DNA of 64,000 nucleotides. Origin: an uncultured Gemmata sp. Its GTDB lineage: Bacteria > Planctomycetota > Planctomycetia > Gemmatales > Gemmataceae. A program made the position numbers and the translations under genes. Positions 35,547 through 45,440 of this stretch are shown piece after piece (positions within the stretch are counted from its first letter, which is position 1; the number at the start of each line of letters is the position of its first letter). The notes below the pieces were generated by a model. It did not search any database. It was not told where the DNA came from and worked only from the letters and a program-made list of their open reading frames with translations. The DNA lies in contig CALDUT010000004.1 of assembly GCA_937924775.1 (NCBI GenBank), positions 294,665 to 358,664 on the forward strand, given 5' to 3'.

Positions 35547-37754
35547 TCAGCCGGCGTGAATTTGTTCGAATCGGGGGGCGACTGTGGTGAAGGCAGCGAC
35601 CAAGACCGGGTCGAATTGCCCGGGGGAATCATGGACAATCAGCCGCACCGCTTGGGCATGACTGAGCGATGGGCGATGCGGTCGTCGGCTCCGCAGGGCT
35701 TCATACACCGTCACCAGCGCCACAACCCGGGCCGACAGTGGGATTTCTTCCCCCATAAGCCCTTCCGGATAGCCGGTACCATCCCACCGTTCATGGTGGC
35801 AGCGGGCTACTTCTGCGGCAATATCCAGGCCCGGAACTTCGCTCCCAAGGGTTTGGGCCACGCTCATCAAAACATCGGCCCCGATGATGCAATGGGTCTG
35901 GATGATGGACCGTTCTGCGGCATCCAGCCGATCTGGTTTCAGCAAGGTGTGCCGGGGAATGCCCAAGAGGCCAATATCGTAGACGGGGGCCGCCGTGGCC
36001 AGGAGTTCAATGTAGCGGGGATCGTGCAACCGGGCGTATTCGCCTTGCTCGGGCACGGCTTGCGCCAAAGCGTAAACGTAGCGGCTGATCCGTTCCCATT
36101 GCCCTTCGGCAATCAGCTGGGTTTCGGCCAACAGGCGAGAGACCGTCAGCGAGAGTGTTTCGATGGCGACCGGACGGGGGTTGGCGAGGGGAACCGGCTT
36201 AATGCCACTGGTTTCGGATGTCCGCGTGGGCCGTCGCAGGATCAAGGCCCGTACCCGCGAGAGAAATTCCACCGGGGCAAACGGTTTACTGATGAAGTCG
36301 TCGGCAGCCGACACCGACAGGCCGCCCAGCGCTTCGGCGGGCAGTTCGCCGGAGGTGAGGAGAATTTTCATCCGCTCGCTGTCCAAGCCGGCGGCGCGGG
36401 CTTTATCGATTAAATCGGGGCCATTCAAGCTCGGCAGACCGACATCGATCACGGCCAAATCCGGGGGATCACGGAGCATTTCGGCCAGCGCGGTTTCACC
36501 ATCTTCGGCTTCGCGGACTTCGCATTGGTCGTTGAGCAAAGCGGCCATCAGCGCGCGAACGCCGGGATCGTCTTCCACCAACAACACGCGGGCCAGTCCA
36601 GCATGTTCAACCCGCGACGGCGACAGAACCGCGGTGGTTTGTTGCGGCAACCAGAGCGTGAAACCGGTCAGTGCCGCGGAGACTGTGCGCGCGTTGGGAT
36701 ACCGCATCTCCGGGTCCGGGTCCATCAGCTTGGCGACCAAATCCGAGATTTCCGCGGGAATCTCCGGACGCAACCGCCGCACCGGCTGGGGGGTTGTGGT
36801 GAAGCGTCGGTGCAGGTCTTGCAAGGGGTTACCGGTTTCCGGGTACGGATCGCGACCTGTCAGCGCCCAGTACATCGACGCGCCCAAGCTGAACAAATCG
36901 GCCCGGTGATCGACGCTGTGCGGATCCCGGGCTTGCTCAGGGGCCATATAGCCGATCGTTCCCAGAACCACGCCCGGTTCGGTCATTTGCTGGGTCGGCA
37001 GTCGGGCCAGACCGAAGTCGAGAACCTTCGCTTGCCCATCGGGCGTGACTAAGATGTTAGATGGCTTGATGTCGCGGTGAACTAATCCGTGGCGGTGCGC
37101 TTCCCCCAGAGCATCGGCCACCTGTCGGAAAATATCGCAAACTCGCAACGGGCTCATCGGTCCGCGGTCGCGTACCAGTGTGAAGAGGTCCTGGCCCGAA
37201 ATCAGCTCCATGACGAAGTAATCGCGGGTGGGATACCCGGCTTTGACATGCCGCCCGGCATCAAAACAGGTGACGATATGGGGATGCTGCAACCGGGCCA
37301 CCGCGCGGGCTTCCGCATAAAAGCGGTGGATCAGCCGTTGGTTGACATCGGGCGAACGGGCCATCACTTTCAACGCGACCTGCCGCCGCAGTTGAATGTG
37401 CTCGGCCTGGTAGACCGTGCCCATACCGCCCTGACCGAGAACATCCAGCAGACGGTAGTTGCCTAAAATCAGATCGTCGGCCGCGCCTTTGCGAATCATT
37501 TCAGCCTGATAGGCCGTCAAGAGGCGAAGCGACACCAACCGGTTCAATAAGGCATCGGTAGCAGGGGTTTCGGCCAATTTCTCGCGTTCGGACAGGGGAA
37601 TTTCTTCCCACTCCTCGGGCAAAACCACATTCGTAGCCAACAATTGCGTCAGTAACGATTGGGCCGCGGGTAAGGCCGCTTCCATCGTGCCGGGGCCGGT
37701 CGCAGCCGAAGGCTTTGTCCGGTCGGTCGCAGGGATATCGACAAGAGGACTCAT
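35547..37754 (-). CDS. Ser/Thr protein kinase - receiver - degenerate HD-GYP fusion
   Basis: The 735-residue protein combines three signalling modules. Residues about 99-370 form a Hanks-type kinase with GQGGMGTVY at 107-115, Lys129, the catalytic HRDIKPSN at 226-233 and DFG at 246-248. Residues about 388-508 form a receiver domain with Asp395/396, phospho-acceptor Asp437, Thr467 and Lys490. Residues about 540-735 are an HD-GYP-type domain with HHERWDGTGYPEG from 653, but the HD pair reads YD (592-593) where active enzymes have HD, and the following Lys is Leu. It may have lost cyclic-di-GMP hydrolysis and act as a sensor or scaffold. No membrane segment is seen. GGAGAG precedes the start by about 8 bases. 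Confidence 0.9.
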   Translation of the reverse strand: MSPLVDIPATDRTKPSAATGPGTMEAALPAAQSLLTQLLATNVVLPEEWEEIPLSEREKLAETPATDALLNRLVSLRLLTAYQAEMIRKGAADDLILGNYRLLDVLGQGGMGTVYQAEHIQLRRQVALKVMARSPDVNQRLIHRFYAEARAVARLQHPHIVTCFDAGRHVKAGYPTRDYFVMELISGQDLFTLVRDRGPMSPLRVCDIFRQVADALGEAHRHGLVHRDIKPSNILVTPDGQAKVLDFGLARLPTQQMTEPGVVLGTIGYMAPEQARDPHSVDHRADLFSLGASMYWALTGRDPYPETGNPLQDLHRRFTTTPQPVRRLRPEIPAEISDLVAKLMDPDPEMRYPNARTVSAALTGFTLWLPQQTTAVLSPSRVEHAGLARVLLVEDDPGVRALMAALLNDQCEVREAEDGETALAEMLRDPPDLAVIDVGLPSLNGPDLIDKARAAGLDSERMKILLTSGELPAEALGGLSVSAADDFISKPFAPVEFLSRVRALILRRPTRTSETSGIKPVPLANPRPVAIETLSLTVSRLLAETQLIAEGQWERISRYVYALAQAVPEQGEYARLHDPRYIELLATAAPVYDIGLLGIPRHTLLKPDRLDAAERSIIQTHCIIGADVLMSVAQTLGSEVPGLDIAAEVARCHHERWDGTGYPEGLMGEEIPLSARVVALVTVYEALRSRRPHRPSLSHAQAVRLIVHDSPGQFDPVLVAAFTTVAPRFEQIHAG

Positions 37755-38096
37755 TCAGCTCTCCCGGTGACCAACCGCCTATCATCCGCCGGCGATACAG
37801 GACTGTGTAAATTTTGGACACATGTTGGCTACGCTGCCCGAGTCTCCTCATATGAACTTGGTTCACAATTGCCGCACTGACAACCGTAGGGACCGGGGAA
37901 GTTGGCCGGTGGAGCTTCGAAATGGCGAATTCTCATCGCGGCGGGCAGAAATCTGAGACACGACACGAACGGAATGTCGTTCAACAATAGGACAATATGC
38001 CATCCGTAAGCAAACGCGTGGCCCACGTAGAAGCGTCGGCCAGGCGTCTGTAGACAATACAGACGGGGTGTCTGTCGCGGTTTTGATGGGGAGCGC
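37755..38096. other. Gap between kinase fusion and metK
   Basis: The 342 bases hold an 8-base-stem hairpin (38045-38052 with 38058-38065, CGTCTGTA and complement, 5-base loop) about 30 bases after the metK stop, which could help end metK transcription, though no T tract follows. The promoter of the kinase fusion should also lie here. No convincing coding frame is seen. Confidence 0.45.
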
Positions 38097-39383
38097 TCAA
38101 CCGGCGGCTTGGCGTAAGGCCTCGGCTTTGTCGGTTTTCTCCCATGTGAATTCGGGCAACTCCCGCCCGAAGTGACCATTGCGAGCCGTTTGCCGGTAAA
38201 TCGGCCGACGCAGGTTCAAGGATTGGATAATCCCCTGCGGGGTCAGTTCGAAGTGTTGACGAATCAAGTCGATCAACTTCGTTTCCGGAACATTTGACGT
38301 GCCTGCCGTATTCACCCAGATGTTGAGAGGTTCAGGATAGCCGATCGCATACGATAGTTGCACTTCGCATTCGCGGGCCAACCCGGCAGCGACGATATTT
38401 TTGGCGATGTAACGGCACATGTACGCGGCGCTGCGGTCGACCTTGGTGGGGTCTTTCCCGCTGAAGGCGCCGCCGCCGTGCCGGCCTCGGCCGCCGTAGG
38501 TATCGACGATGATTTTCCGGCCCGTTAAACCGCAATCCCCGTGAGGCCCACCGGTCAGGAAGCAACCGGTGGGGTTGATGTGGCAGGCGATGTCGTTTTC
38601 GCCCAGGCGCGGTGGGGTTCGGCCGGGGGGAATCATCACCAAGCGGCCTTTGATGAGATCGGGGCGTTCTCGTTGCAGTACCGGCAGCAGCAGTTGGTCG
38701 ATGATTTGTTGCCGGGCCTCGTCGGTGAAGTAGTCGCGGTTGTCTTGGCAGATCATGACGTCGCGGGTGTGCTGCGTGCTGAGAACAATCGTGTGAATAC
38801 GCTCCGGGGTGCCGTTCGCGTTGTATTCCACCGTCACTTGGCTTTTGGCATCGGGCCGCAGCCAGCGGAGCTGACCGCTTTGGCGGAGATCCGCGTGATA
38901 TTCCACCAAGCGGTGGGCCAAATGGATCGGCAGCGGCATGAGGCTTTTCGTCTCATCACAGGCGAAGCCGAACATCATGCCTTGGTCGCCAGCCCCTCCG
39001 GTATCGACCCCTTGGCTGATATGTTGACTTTGTGAATGAATATGGTAATCAATCCGGCACGAATCTGCCGTAAATCTAATTTCCTCCGCTTCTTGTGGCG
39101 TAGTAGCCACATAGCCGATTTCACGGATCACGTCACGCACCAACTGTTCGACCGCGTCCCGCGTCAAGGGGGCTTTGGTGGTGATTTCCCCCGCGACCAC
39201 CGCCAAGTTGGTGGTGACCAAGGTTTCGCAGGCCACGCGGCTAGCGGGGTCGGACTTCAAGCAGAAGTCGAGAACGGCATCGGAGATTTGATCGGCCACT
39301 TTATCGGGGTGGCCCATCGATACTGATTCACTGGTGAACAAATAACGACTGGCGATCACGGCGGTGGTCTCCCCTGTCAGCAT
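38097..39383 (-). CDS. metK: S-adenosylmethionine synthetase
   Basis: From the ATG at 39383 the protein is 428 residues, somewhat longer than the usual 385-400. It has [20 protein letters not shown] near the N-terminus, [12 protein letters not shown], the glycine-rich [22 protein letters not shown] stretch and [17 protein letters not shown], all signatures of MetK. It makes S-adenosylmethionine from methionine and ATP in the cytoplasm, with Mg2+ and K+. The C-terminus keeps the usual FTWEKTDK ending. The frame extends well upstream but that part is not conserved. It is divergent from rpmI across 271 bases, in which I did not recognise a SAM riboswitch. Confidence 0.95.
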   Translation of the reverse strand: MLTGETTAVIASRYLFTSESVSMGHPDKVADQISDAVLDFCLKSDPASRVACETLVTTNLAVVAGEITTKAPLTRDAVEQLVRDVIREIGYVATTPQEAEEIRFTADSCRIDYHIHSQSQHISQGVDTGGAGDQGMMFGFACDETKSLMPLPIHLAHRLVEYHADLRQSGQLRWLRPDAKSQVTVEYNANGTPERIHTIVLSTQHTRDVMICQDNRDYFTDEARQQIIDQLLLPVLQRERPDLIKGRLVMIPPGRTPPRLGENDIACHINPTGCFLTGGPHGDCGLTGRKIIVDTYGGRGRHGGGAFSGKDPTKVDRSAAYMCRYIAKNIVAAGLARECEVQLSYAIGYPEPLNIWVNTAGTSNVPETKLIDLIRQHFELTPQGIIQSLNLRRPIYRQTARNGHFGRELPEFTWEKTDKAEALRQAAG

Positions 39384-39654
39384 CGCGGTGCGGAATGAAT
39401 GATGAGTGTTATAGGTATTGGTGAAGATTGAGCAATTCGCGGATACCCACTTCTCATCGGCCCCTTCCCGAAGGACCGATCGCGTTCTACAATCACTTTT
39501 CCGAGCGGAATTCCATCCCACCGTGGCGATGCAATAGCTCGGAGCAGAAGGGAACTTTTGGCTCCCCTCCCCATCGCCGCGGAGTGCCCCCGGGGACTCA
39601 AGACGGTGGTCTGATTTCCACAACCCACCGCCCCCGCGCACGGAGTGACGAATC

Positions 39655-39861
39655 ATGGCGACGAAAAACAAAACCAATAAAAGCGTGAAGAAACGCGTGA
39701 AAGTGACCGCGACCGGCAAACTGAAGTACGCCAAAGTGGGGCGCCGCCACCTCAACGCCCACATGGCTCCCAAGCGGAAACGACAACTGCGCCGCGCCGG
39801 CATCATCGCGGGGCGGCACCGGGTTCAGAAAAAGTACAAAATTGCGCTGGGTTTGTTGTAA
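39655..39861 (+). CDS. rpmI: 50S ribosomal protein L35
   Basis: The 68-residue, strongly basic protein has the L35 pattern: [27 protein letters not shown] and [10 protein letters not shown]. Length is normal. L35 is a component of the large ribosomal subunit. GGAG stands about 9 bases before the ATG. rplT follows after 107 bases as in most bacteria, but infC, normally directly upstream, is absent here; metK lies there instead on the other strand. The 271-base region upstream, with several short inverted repeats, should carry the promoter and any L20-responsive control element. Confidence 0.95.
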   Translation: MATKNKTNKSVKKRVKVTATGKLKYAKVGRRHLNAHMAPKRKRQLRRAGIIAGRHRVQKKYKIALGLL

Positions 39862-39968
39862 CTTCATGATGATCTTGATGTTGCGAAAAATTGGTGCGTT
39901 CTGAACACCCCATCACCACGCTTGGGAATTTTCGATCACTTTATTGATAGAGATAGTGAGGTATCGCC

Positions 39969-40346
39969 ATGGTTCGCGCACGCAGTAAAGCTCCTACGTC
40001 GCGTCGTAAGAAGCGGCTTCGTAAGCTGACAAAAGGTTTCCGCGCCGGGCGGCATAATTTGTACCGGCAGGCGATTGTCACGCTCATTCGCGCCCGGGTG
40101 TTCGCCTACCGCGATCGCCGCACGAAGAAGCGGCAATTCCGCCGGCTGTGGATTATCCGCATCAATGCCGCTTGCCGGATGCGTGGCTTGCGCTATAGTG
40201 AATTCATCCATGGCCTGCAATTAGCCAACGTCGCGTTGGATCGCAAATCGTTGTCGGAATTAGCGATCCACGATCCGGCCGCGTTCGATCAGATCGTGGC
40301 CTTGGCTCGCCAGCACTTGCCCTCTGCAGAGGCCGCGAAACCCTAA
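39969..40346 (+). CDS. rplT: 50S ribosomal protein L20
   Basis: The 125-residue basic protein matches L20 along its length: VRARSKAPTSRRKKRLRKLT, KGFRAGRHNLYRQA, AYRDRRTKKRQFRRLWI and INAACRMRGLRYSEF. L20 is an early assembly protein of the large subunit that binds 23S rRNA and in many bacteria represses its own operon. The C-terminal tail (about 115-125) is slightly extended. It is 107 bases downstream of rpmI on the same strand and convergent with the HAD phosphatase gene. Confidence 0.95.
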   Translation: MVRARSKAPTSRRKKRLRKLTKGFRAGRHNLYRQAIVTLIRARVFAYRDRRTKKRQFRRLWIIRINAACRMRGLRYSEFIHGLQLANVALDRKSLSELAIHDPAAFDQIVALARQHLPSAEAAKP

Positions 40347-40413
40347 CTTAAGGAATGGCAACGACATCGGGCCGACTAGGCTTTGTGCGCCATGGGCCGC
40401 AAACGTCTTTTGC

Positions 40414-40456
40414 GCCGCGAGCGATTTCACGTTTCTCACGCTGCGAGGCTCGCGGC
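40414..40456. terminator. Long-loop hairpin between rplT and HAD gene
   Basis: GCCGCGAGC at 40414-40422 pairs with GCTCGCGGC at 40448-40456 around a 25-base loop, placed between two converging gene ends. There is no T tract, so termination activity is uncertain. Confidence 0.35.
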
Positions 40457-40474
40457 GGAACGCGGATGAGGAGG

Positions 40475-41125
40475 TCAGCCTCCGAGGGCTGGCTGCGGTT
40501 CAATACCCACTATCGTTACCAGTTCGTGCGGACTCTCAACGACGAAATCCGGCTTCCCACTGCGTAATAGTTCCGCGGTGTGGAAGCCCCAAGTCACCGC
40601 GGCCACGGCGATTCCCACCTTTTGCGCCGCTTCAACATCGCGCAACTCATCACCGACATAGAGAATCCGCTCCTTCGGTAGCCGCTGGGTTCGAAGAATC
40701 CGTTTCAGGGCTTTCGCCTTGCCGAATAACCGCGGATAACCCACGACAAATTCAAAGTGCTGTTCGGCGTGGTTGGCCCGTAGACAACGGCGGATATTAT
40801 CTTCTCGGTTGGAGGATAATACCCCCATCCGCACGTCCGCGGCGGCGAGTGTGGCCAAAGTGGCGGCAATTCCCCCGAATAGTTGCAGTTGATCGGCCTC
40901 TTCCGCCGCCGCGGCCTGATAGCGGCGAACGAGCCGGGCCAGCCGCCAAAAGGGAATCCCGTGCTGCCGGAGAAACTGCCGGGTCGACATACCTCGAGCG
41001 GCGGTCAGGTCGGTCAGCGGCTGAAAGCCCATTTCTGCTGCCAACCGGTTGAAAATGCGGACTGCGGCCGGCAGAGAATCCGCCAGAGTGCCGTCGAAAT
41101 CCCAAACGACAAGTTGGAAAGGCAT
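40475..41125 (-). CDS. HAD-superfamily hydrolase, phosphoglycolate phosphatase-like
   Basis: From the ATG at 41125 the protein is 216 residues. The HAD motif I is VWDFDGTLADS near residue 7-17 with the nucleophile Asp; motif II is VLSSNRED near 108; motif III covers KERILYVGDELRDVEAA near 165 with Lys and the paired acidic residues. An alpha-helical cap between motifs I and II places it in subclass IA, together with Gph-type phosphatases. It would remove phosphate from a small metabolite in the cytoplasm. The exact substrate is not shown. A longer upstream frame is not conserved and was rejected. Confidence 0.9.
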   Translation of the reverse strand: MPFQLVVWDFDGTLADSLPAAVRIFNRLAAEMGFQPLTDLTAARGMSTRQFLRQHGIPFWRLARLVRRYQAAAAEEADQLQLFGGIAATLATLAAADVRMGVLSSNREDNIRRCLRANHAEQHFEFVVGYPRLFGKAKALKRILRTQRLPKERILYVGDELRDVEAAQKVGIAVAAVTWGFHTAELLRSGKPDFVVESPHELVTIVGIEPQPALGG

Positions 41126-41277
41126 AGTGGATTCCTGAAAGTGTGCGGGGGCCACGGTTGACTCGGCATAGAGCGGCCCGAGGTTGTTGCCACCGAGGCG
41201 GCGGACTGGGAGGTTGGGGGGATATGCCCCGAGTCGCAACAGGGGCGTTGCAACAGGATACGGGGGAACCGCCGCCA

Positions 41278-43455
41278 TCACAAGACAGGGGCAACGTTGG
41301 AGGGCGGCAATGCGGCAAAGCGACTGCTGGTGGCTGAAGGTAAACACGCCTGGAGCCACGCCGCGGCTTTCTCAGAATCCCAACCGGCGTTGGTATCGAA
41401 GCGGACAGCCGCGGTGAATGCCCAGGGGCCCGTGCCCACAATCTTTTCGCGAATACCGGGTTCCAGTTCAATCCATGTTCCTTCGACGGTATCCACAACG
41501 GGCCAAACCGCTGTGATGGCGTCGGCATCCTGTTGCCATTTTACCGGGCCACAGGGCCGCAAGAGAACTTCGCCGAGGGTATGGAATAAGAAGCTTTTGG
41601 CGGCGGGCAGATCCATTGCGGGGGGAAACGCAATTTCAGCGAGTATGGCTTCGCCCGAAACTTCGCAATCGATGAAGCGTAGTTCGATGTCGGGGCGATC
41701 GGCGAGAGGCTCCCGCGTGATGGCCAATCGCCGCGGCGGGGCGACGTGCCACAACCGGCAAACGAGCTGATCGTATTCGCAAGTCCACGTTTCGCGGTCT
41801 AGCCATGCTGCGAGCCGAGCGATGAGAGAGCATTCTGGAAAGCGTCCATTGCGGCTGAGCGATCGGAGTGGGGGTGGGCGGAGGTGATCGGCAACCGCCA
41901 AATCGCCCACGAAAATCCAGCGTTCGGCCCAACGCGACAGCCGGACGAACTCGGCTTCGGGCAATTCTTCAGCCCGGTCGAAAATCATCCAAGCAAAGGG
42001 AACTTCACTGGGCCATGCGGTAAAAAATGGGTCGCTGTCGAGGGCCAACGGCGTTGCAACGACTACTTGGGCTTCCGCCGTCATTTGAGTGAGAACGTGT
42101 TGCATCGCCAGTGTCGTTTCCGCGACCTGTTGGCGGGCGGCCGCGAGTTCCTGTTCGGCCAGCAGGGGATTATCCCCGGGTACGGTTTCGGCGATGGCCG
42201 TCTGCAGAGCCGCCAATTCGGCTTGCGCGCGGGTGCGGTGGGCGTCGAGAGTGGCGATTTCGGCGTCGAGGGCGGCGTGGCGTTGCGCGATCTCGCTGGC
42301 TATAAGTTGCTCCCGCTGATGCGGGAAGGCATGTTGTTCGGCCTCCCGTTGGGCGGCGAGTTCCGCCAGGCGTACAGCCATCGCCGCGCGATCGGCTTCG
42401 AGGGTCTGTCGCTGTTTTTCGAGTTCGGCGGGGTCAGGCAACCCGGGAGGAGGCTTGCTGCCAAACAGACGGGCGAACAAACCCGGCTTGCGGGACGCTT
42501 CCGTCAGTTGCTGTTGAATGTGGTGAAGTTGGGCGGTCTTTTCCTGATAGCTTTCTTGGAGCGATTGCAGTTCCGCGGTGAGGCGCTGGAGTCGTTCGGT
42601 ATATTCTTTCTCCCATTCGCGACACCGGCTGGCAAAGGGGGTATCCACTTCGTTGCGAACGTCGCTCTCCACGCGTTGGCGGCGGGTGAGGCACTCATTG
42701 CGGGCGGCCTCGTGCTGCGCAAGGGTTGTTTGCACTTCATGAAGCCGGGCGATCGCTTTGGCCACGGGAGCGAAGGACGCCATACGTTTTTCCGCTTCTG
42801 CTAAGCGGCTGATGGCCTCTTGGTAATCCCCTTGGGCGGTGGCTAGTCCGCGGGCCCACGGGGTCGCGCTACGGACCATGGGGCTATCCCGAAGCGGATT
42901 TTCATCGTCGGCCAGCGGACGAACTACCGGAACACCGTCGCGTAAGAGCCGTTCGGTGAGGCTGTCTGCGGTAGCGGAACGGGGGGTGAGGATAAGGACA
43001 CGCAGTGGTGATGCGGGCGGGGCGGCTGTGGTGGCAATGAGTGTTGGCGCCAATGCGGCAATCACGGCCTCACCGCCGGGCGGATCGGCGTGGATGAGAA
43101 AGCAATCAGGGCTGGCCGCGGCCCGGGCGACGGCATCGTATGTTGCGGCGGGGGCCGGCGAAGGGGAGACTGACAGAGGGGGGAACTCGGTGAGCGGGTA
43201 TTGACCCGCGAACAGACGATCGAGCAGTTCGCGGCCGCGGTTGGCCGCGAGGGGGCCTTTCGAGCAAGAACGGACACAGGCAGAACCGGGTGTTCTGCTG
43301 GTGTCGGTTGCGGGAGAATGAGGCCGGGTGGCGATCATCGCGGGCATCAACGAGCCGTGCGATTCGTGGGTCAATTCCGCCGAGGATGTTCGCACCGCCG
43401 GCAACCGCGAGACGGACGCATCCGCCGCCGGGATGGGTCGTTGGCCATTCGTCAT
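41278..43455 (-). CDS. Coiled-coil protein with degraded superfamily 1 helicase core
   Basis: The 725-residue protein is unusual. The first 180 residues contain FLIHADPPGGEAVIA followed by LRVLILTPRSATADSL, which line up in order with the P-loop and motif Ia of UPF1-like helicases, but the GKT of Walker A is gone. A long coiled coil occupies about 200-440. It is followed by VVVATPLAL, MIFDRAEELPEAEF in the place of the Walker B DEAS, and WIFVGDLAVADHLRPPP in the place of the GDxxQLPP motif. The C-terminal 150 residues show no known motif. I infer an inactivated helicase that has become a structural or regulatory protein. Some Pro/Ser-rich sequence at residues 90-120 suggests a flexible linker. 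Confidence 0.65.
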   Translation of the reverse strand: MTNGQRPIPAADASVSRLPAVRTSSAELTHESHGSLMPAMIATRPHSPATDTSRTPGSACVRSCSKGPLAANRGRELLDRLFAGQYPLTEFPPLSVSPSPAPAATYDAVARAAASPDCFLIHADPPGGEAVIAALAPTLIATTAAPPASPLRVLILTPRSATADSLTERLLRDGVPVVRPLADDENPLRDSPMVRSATPWARGLATAQGDYQEAISRLAEAEKRMASFAPVAKAIARLHEVQTTLAQHEAARNECLTRRQRVESDVRNEVDTPFASRCREWEKEYTERLQRLTAELQSLQESYQEKTAQLHHIQQQLTEASRKPGLFARLFGSKPPPGLPDPAELEKQRQTLEADRAAMAVRLAELAAQREAEQHAFPHQREQLIASEIAQRHAALDAEIATLDAHRTRAQAELAALQTAIAETVPGDNPLLAEQELAAARQQVAETTLAMQHVLTQMTAEAQVVVATPLALDSDPFFTAWPSEVPFAWMIFDRAEELPEAEFVRLSRWAERWIFVGDLAVADHLRPPPLRSLSRNGRFPECSLIARLAAWLDRETWTCEYDQLVCRLWHVAPPRRLAITREPLADRPDIELRFIDCEVSGEAILAEIAFPPAMDLPAAKSFLFHTLGEVLLRPCGPVKWQQDADAITAVWPVVDTVEGTWIELEPGIREKIVGTGPWAFTAAVRFDTNAGWDSEKAAAWLQACLPSATSSRFAALPPSNVAPVL

Positions 43456-43685
43456 TCCACAGCCCAGAAATTGACCGGCGCGACCATCATGACACCACAG
43501 ACATTCACAGCTGGGAGAAAATTTCCACTTTCCGCGAAAGTGGAGTGGCTGTCAAGTACGGTCAAGAATCTCAATCCCGCACTTCAATTCGGCAGTCTGC
43601 CAAAAGTATAGACGGCGTCCCATCCAGAAGCTATCCAACATTGAAAATTCATTCGCCCAATTGTTAATATTGTGTGTGAGTCGAA

Positions 43686-45440
43686 TTAGGGTTCTACTTG
43701 CAGCACCCGCACGCTGGGCTTAGCCGACAGCACGCGGAGAACGGGCAGCAGGGGGGCCAGAGTTTTTTCCTCATGCCAACTGTGGTCCGCGATCTTCACA
43801 TGGCCGGGACCCACACCGCCCAACGCCAAGGTGGGGTCGAGGGGGAGCCATTGGCCTTCAGCGAAAACTTCCAACCACATGTGATACGCCAGATAGGGCT
43901 TACCGTCTTTGGCCGGAGCGTAAACCAATCCTAGCACGGTTCGGGACGGAATGTCCACCGCGCGGCACATCGCCGCGGCCAGCATCGCGTATTCGGTGCA
44001 ATCCCCGCTGAGGGTTTTAGCGACGTGGTCCGCGGTGGCCATGGCTTGGGAGAACTCGAAGGCTTTCATGTTCTCATTCACCCACTTCTCGATAGCCACG
44101 GCTTTGGTCCACGCGGTCGCGGTGGCGGGCAGATGTTGGGTGGCCTGGACCACGTGGCGTTTCACGGCGTCGTTGTCCCAATTGATGAAGTAGTTGCTCG
44201 CGGTGAACTCGGGCCCGGGAACCGGTTGCGCGATGGCGTCTTTTACCGGGCCGCGTCGTTCGCGGATGTGCAACTCAAAGCTGTGCGTTTGGCGGTCGTA
44301 ATTTTTGATCTCCTGCCGTTTGTCCGACGAAAACAACGTCGTTGGATCGTCATCTGTGGCCGCCGTTACCTTATAGACGACACGACGGGCCTTATGTATT
44401 CCCGGAATTTCCCGATCCAGCCGAATCGACTGGACATTGAACAATTCCAACGGCCGGGTGACAGGCAGTGTTGCCGCTTCCTGGGTGGTCCGCAAGAAGG
44501 TCACCCGCCCGCCAAAGCCGGGGAAATCGAATTCCATTTTCAGCGGTTCGCGGGTTTCCGCATCGACCCAAGTGGTGGCCGGCGGCAGCCGGAAATTGGC
44601 CACCGGCTCCATTTTCGTGACGTAGCGGAGCAATTGGCGAGCCGGTTCTTTCGCCCACAGGGTGTGCGTTTCTTCATCCTCCAACGTCGCCGTCATTTTC
44701 ACTACGCGATTCACCACACCGACGTACGTCAGGTAATCGAACGATTCCCCGATTCTGAGCTGTTTGTGTTGTTGGAACAGCATCGGTTCGCGGACGCAAC
44801 CCACCACACCCCCCGGCCACGGCGTGTCGCTAGCGCCTTTGGCCACCCCATCTCCTTGGATTTTAAGCATATTGCCTTCGACTGTGCCATTGAGAATTAG
44901 CATCTGATCCTTGCCGATGCCCTGCCGCATGCCGGTGATGAAGACTTCCCCGGTAGGGGCCTCCACAGTGGATTCTTCGCCCCATTGATTCACCGTTTGG
45001 CCAAAGCGTGACACGGTGAAATTCTGATACTTCACCCCAATCCACAGCTCCCGATCTTCTTTCTTGACCTTTTTGCCGCTCCAATGCACATAACCGATCC
45101 GCTGCCCCGCGACGCTAGCGACAAACCAGTAATCAAAGATCACATCGGGGGGGAGTTTGTCGCTGGGTGGAGGAACGGCCAGTCCGGAGTTGGTCAATTC
45201 CGTAGATTGTTTGGGCAGTGTTGGTGTGGCCGGCTCGGGTTGGCGAACCGCTAGCGACGGGGGGCGGCCGCCGGGACGAATCACGATAAACCCGGGCCGT
45301 TCCAGCCGATCGCTGGAGGTTTGCGGTGTGATGCGAATTTTCGAAGGGTCCGAAGTGGCCGGCAGTTGGGCGGATGCGTCCCCACCCCAGGGGCCTATCA
45401 ATACTGCTGTCAGTACCACGATCACACGGCTACGCATCAT
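43686..45440 (-). CDS. Secreted transglutaminase-like domain protein
   Basis: The 584-residue protein has a signal peptide (about 1-24). The C-terminal region holds a transglutaminase-like (papain-fold) domain: LSGDCTEYAMLAAAMCRA with Cys481, YHMWLEV with His520 and LPLDPT with Asp535 form the expected triad. The preceding 350 residues are strand-rich without a known motif. Such proteins in planctomycetes and other bacteria may act as peptidases or peptide cross-linking enzymes in the periplasm; which of these is not clear. Confidence 0.88.
   Translation of the reverse strand: MMRSRVIVVLTAVLIGPWGGDASAQLPATSDPSKIRITPQTSSDRLERPGFIVIRPGGRPPSLAVRQPEPATPTLPKQSTELTNSGLAVPPPSDKLPPDVIFDYWFVASVAGQRIGYVHWSGKKVKKEDRELWIGVKYQNFTVSRFGQTVNQWGEESTVEAPTGEVFITGMRQGIGKDQMLILNGTVEGNMLKIQGDGVAKGASDTPWPGGVVGCVREPMLFQQHKQLRIGESFDYLTYVGVVNRVVKMTATLEDEETHTLWAKEPARQLLRYVTKMEPVANFRLPPATTWVDAETREPLKMEFDFPGFGGRVTFLRTTQEAATLPVTRPLELFNVQSIRLDREIPGIHKARRVVYKVTAATDDDPTTLFSSDKRQEIKNYDRQTHSFELHIRERRGPVKDAIAQPVPGPEFTASNYFINWDNDAVKRHVVQATQHLPATATAWTKAVAIEKWVNENMKAFEFSQAMATADHVAKTLSGDCTEYAMLAAAMCRAVDIPSRTVLGLVYAPAKDGKPYLAYHMWLEVFAEGQWLPLDPTLALGGVGPGHVKIADHSWHEEKTLAPLLPVLRVLSAKPSVRVLQVEP

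Noticed and set aside
37829..38179. Minus-strand frame of 116 codons with a few cysteines
   Set aside because: It overlaps the end of metK, has no ribosome site and no recognised motif.
39384..39654. SAM riboswitch upstream of metK
   Set aside because: I found short inverted repeats but none of the conserved SAM-I, SAM-II or SAH core sequences.
39655..40346. infC-rpmI-rplT operon
   Set aside because: The region upstream of rpmI contains no infC; the operon here is only rpmI-rplT.
44147..44158. Second CCACGTGG palindrome as an extra parS
   Set aside because: It lies inside the transglutaminase coding sequence and the outer bases do not match the consensus.
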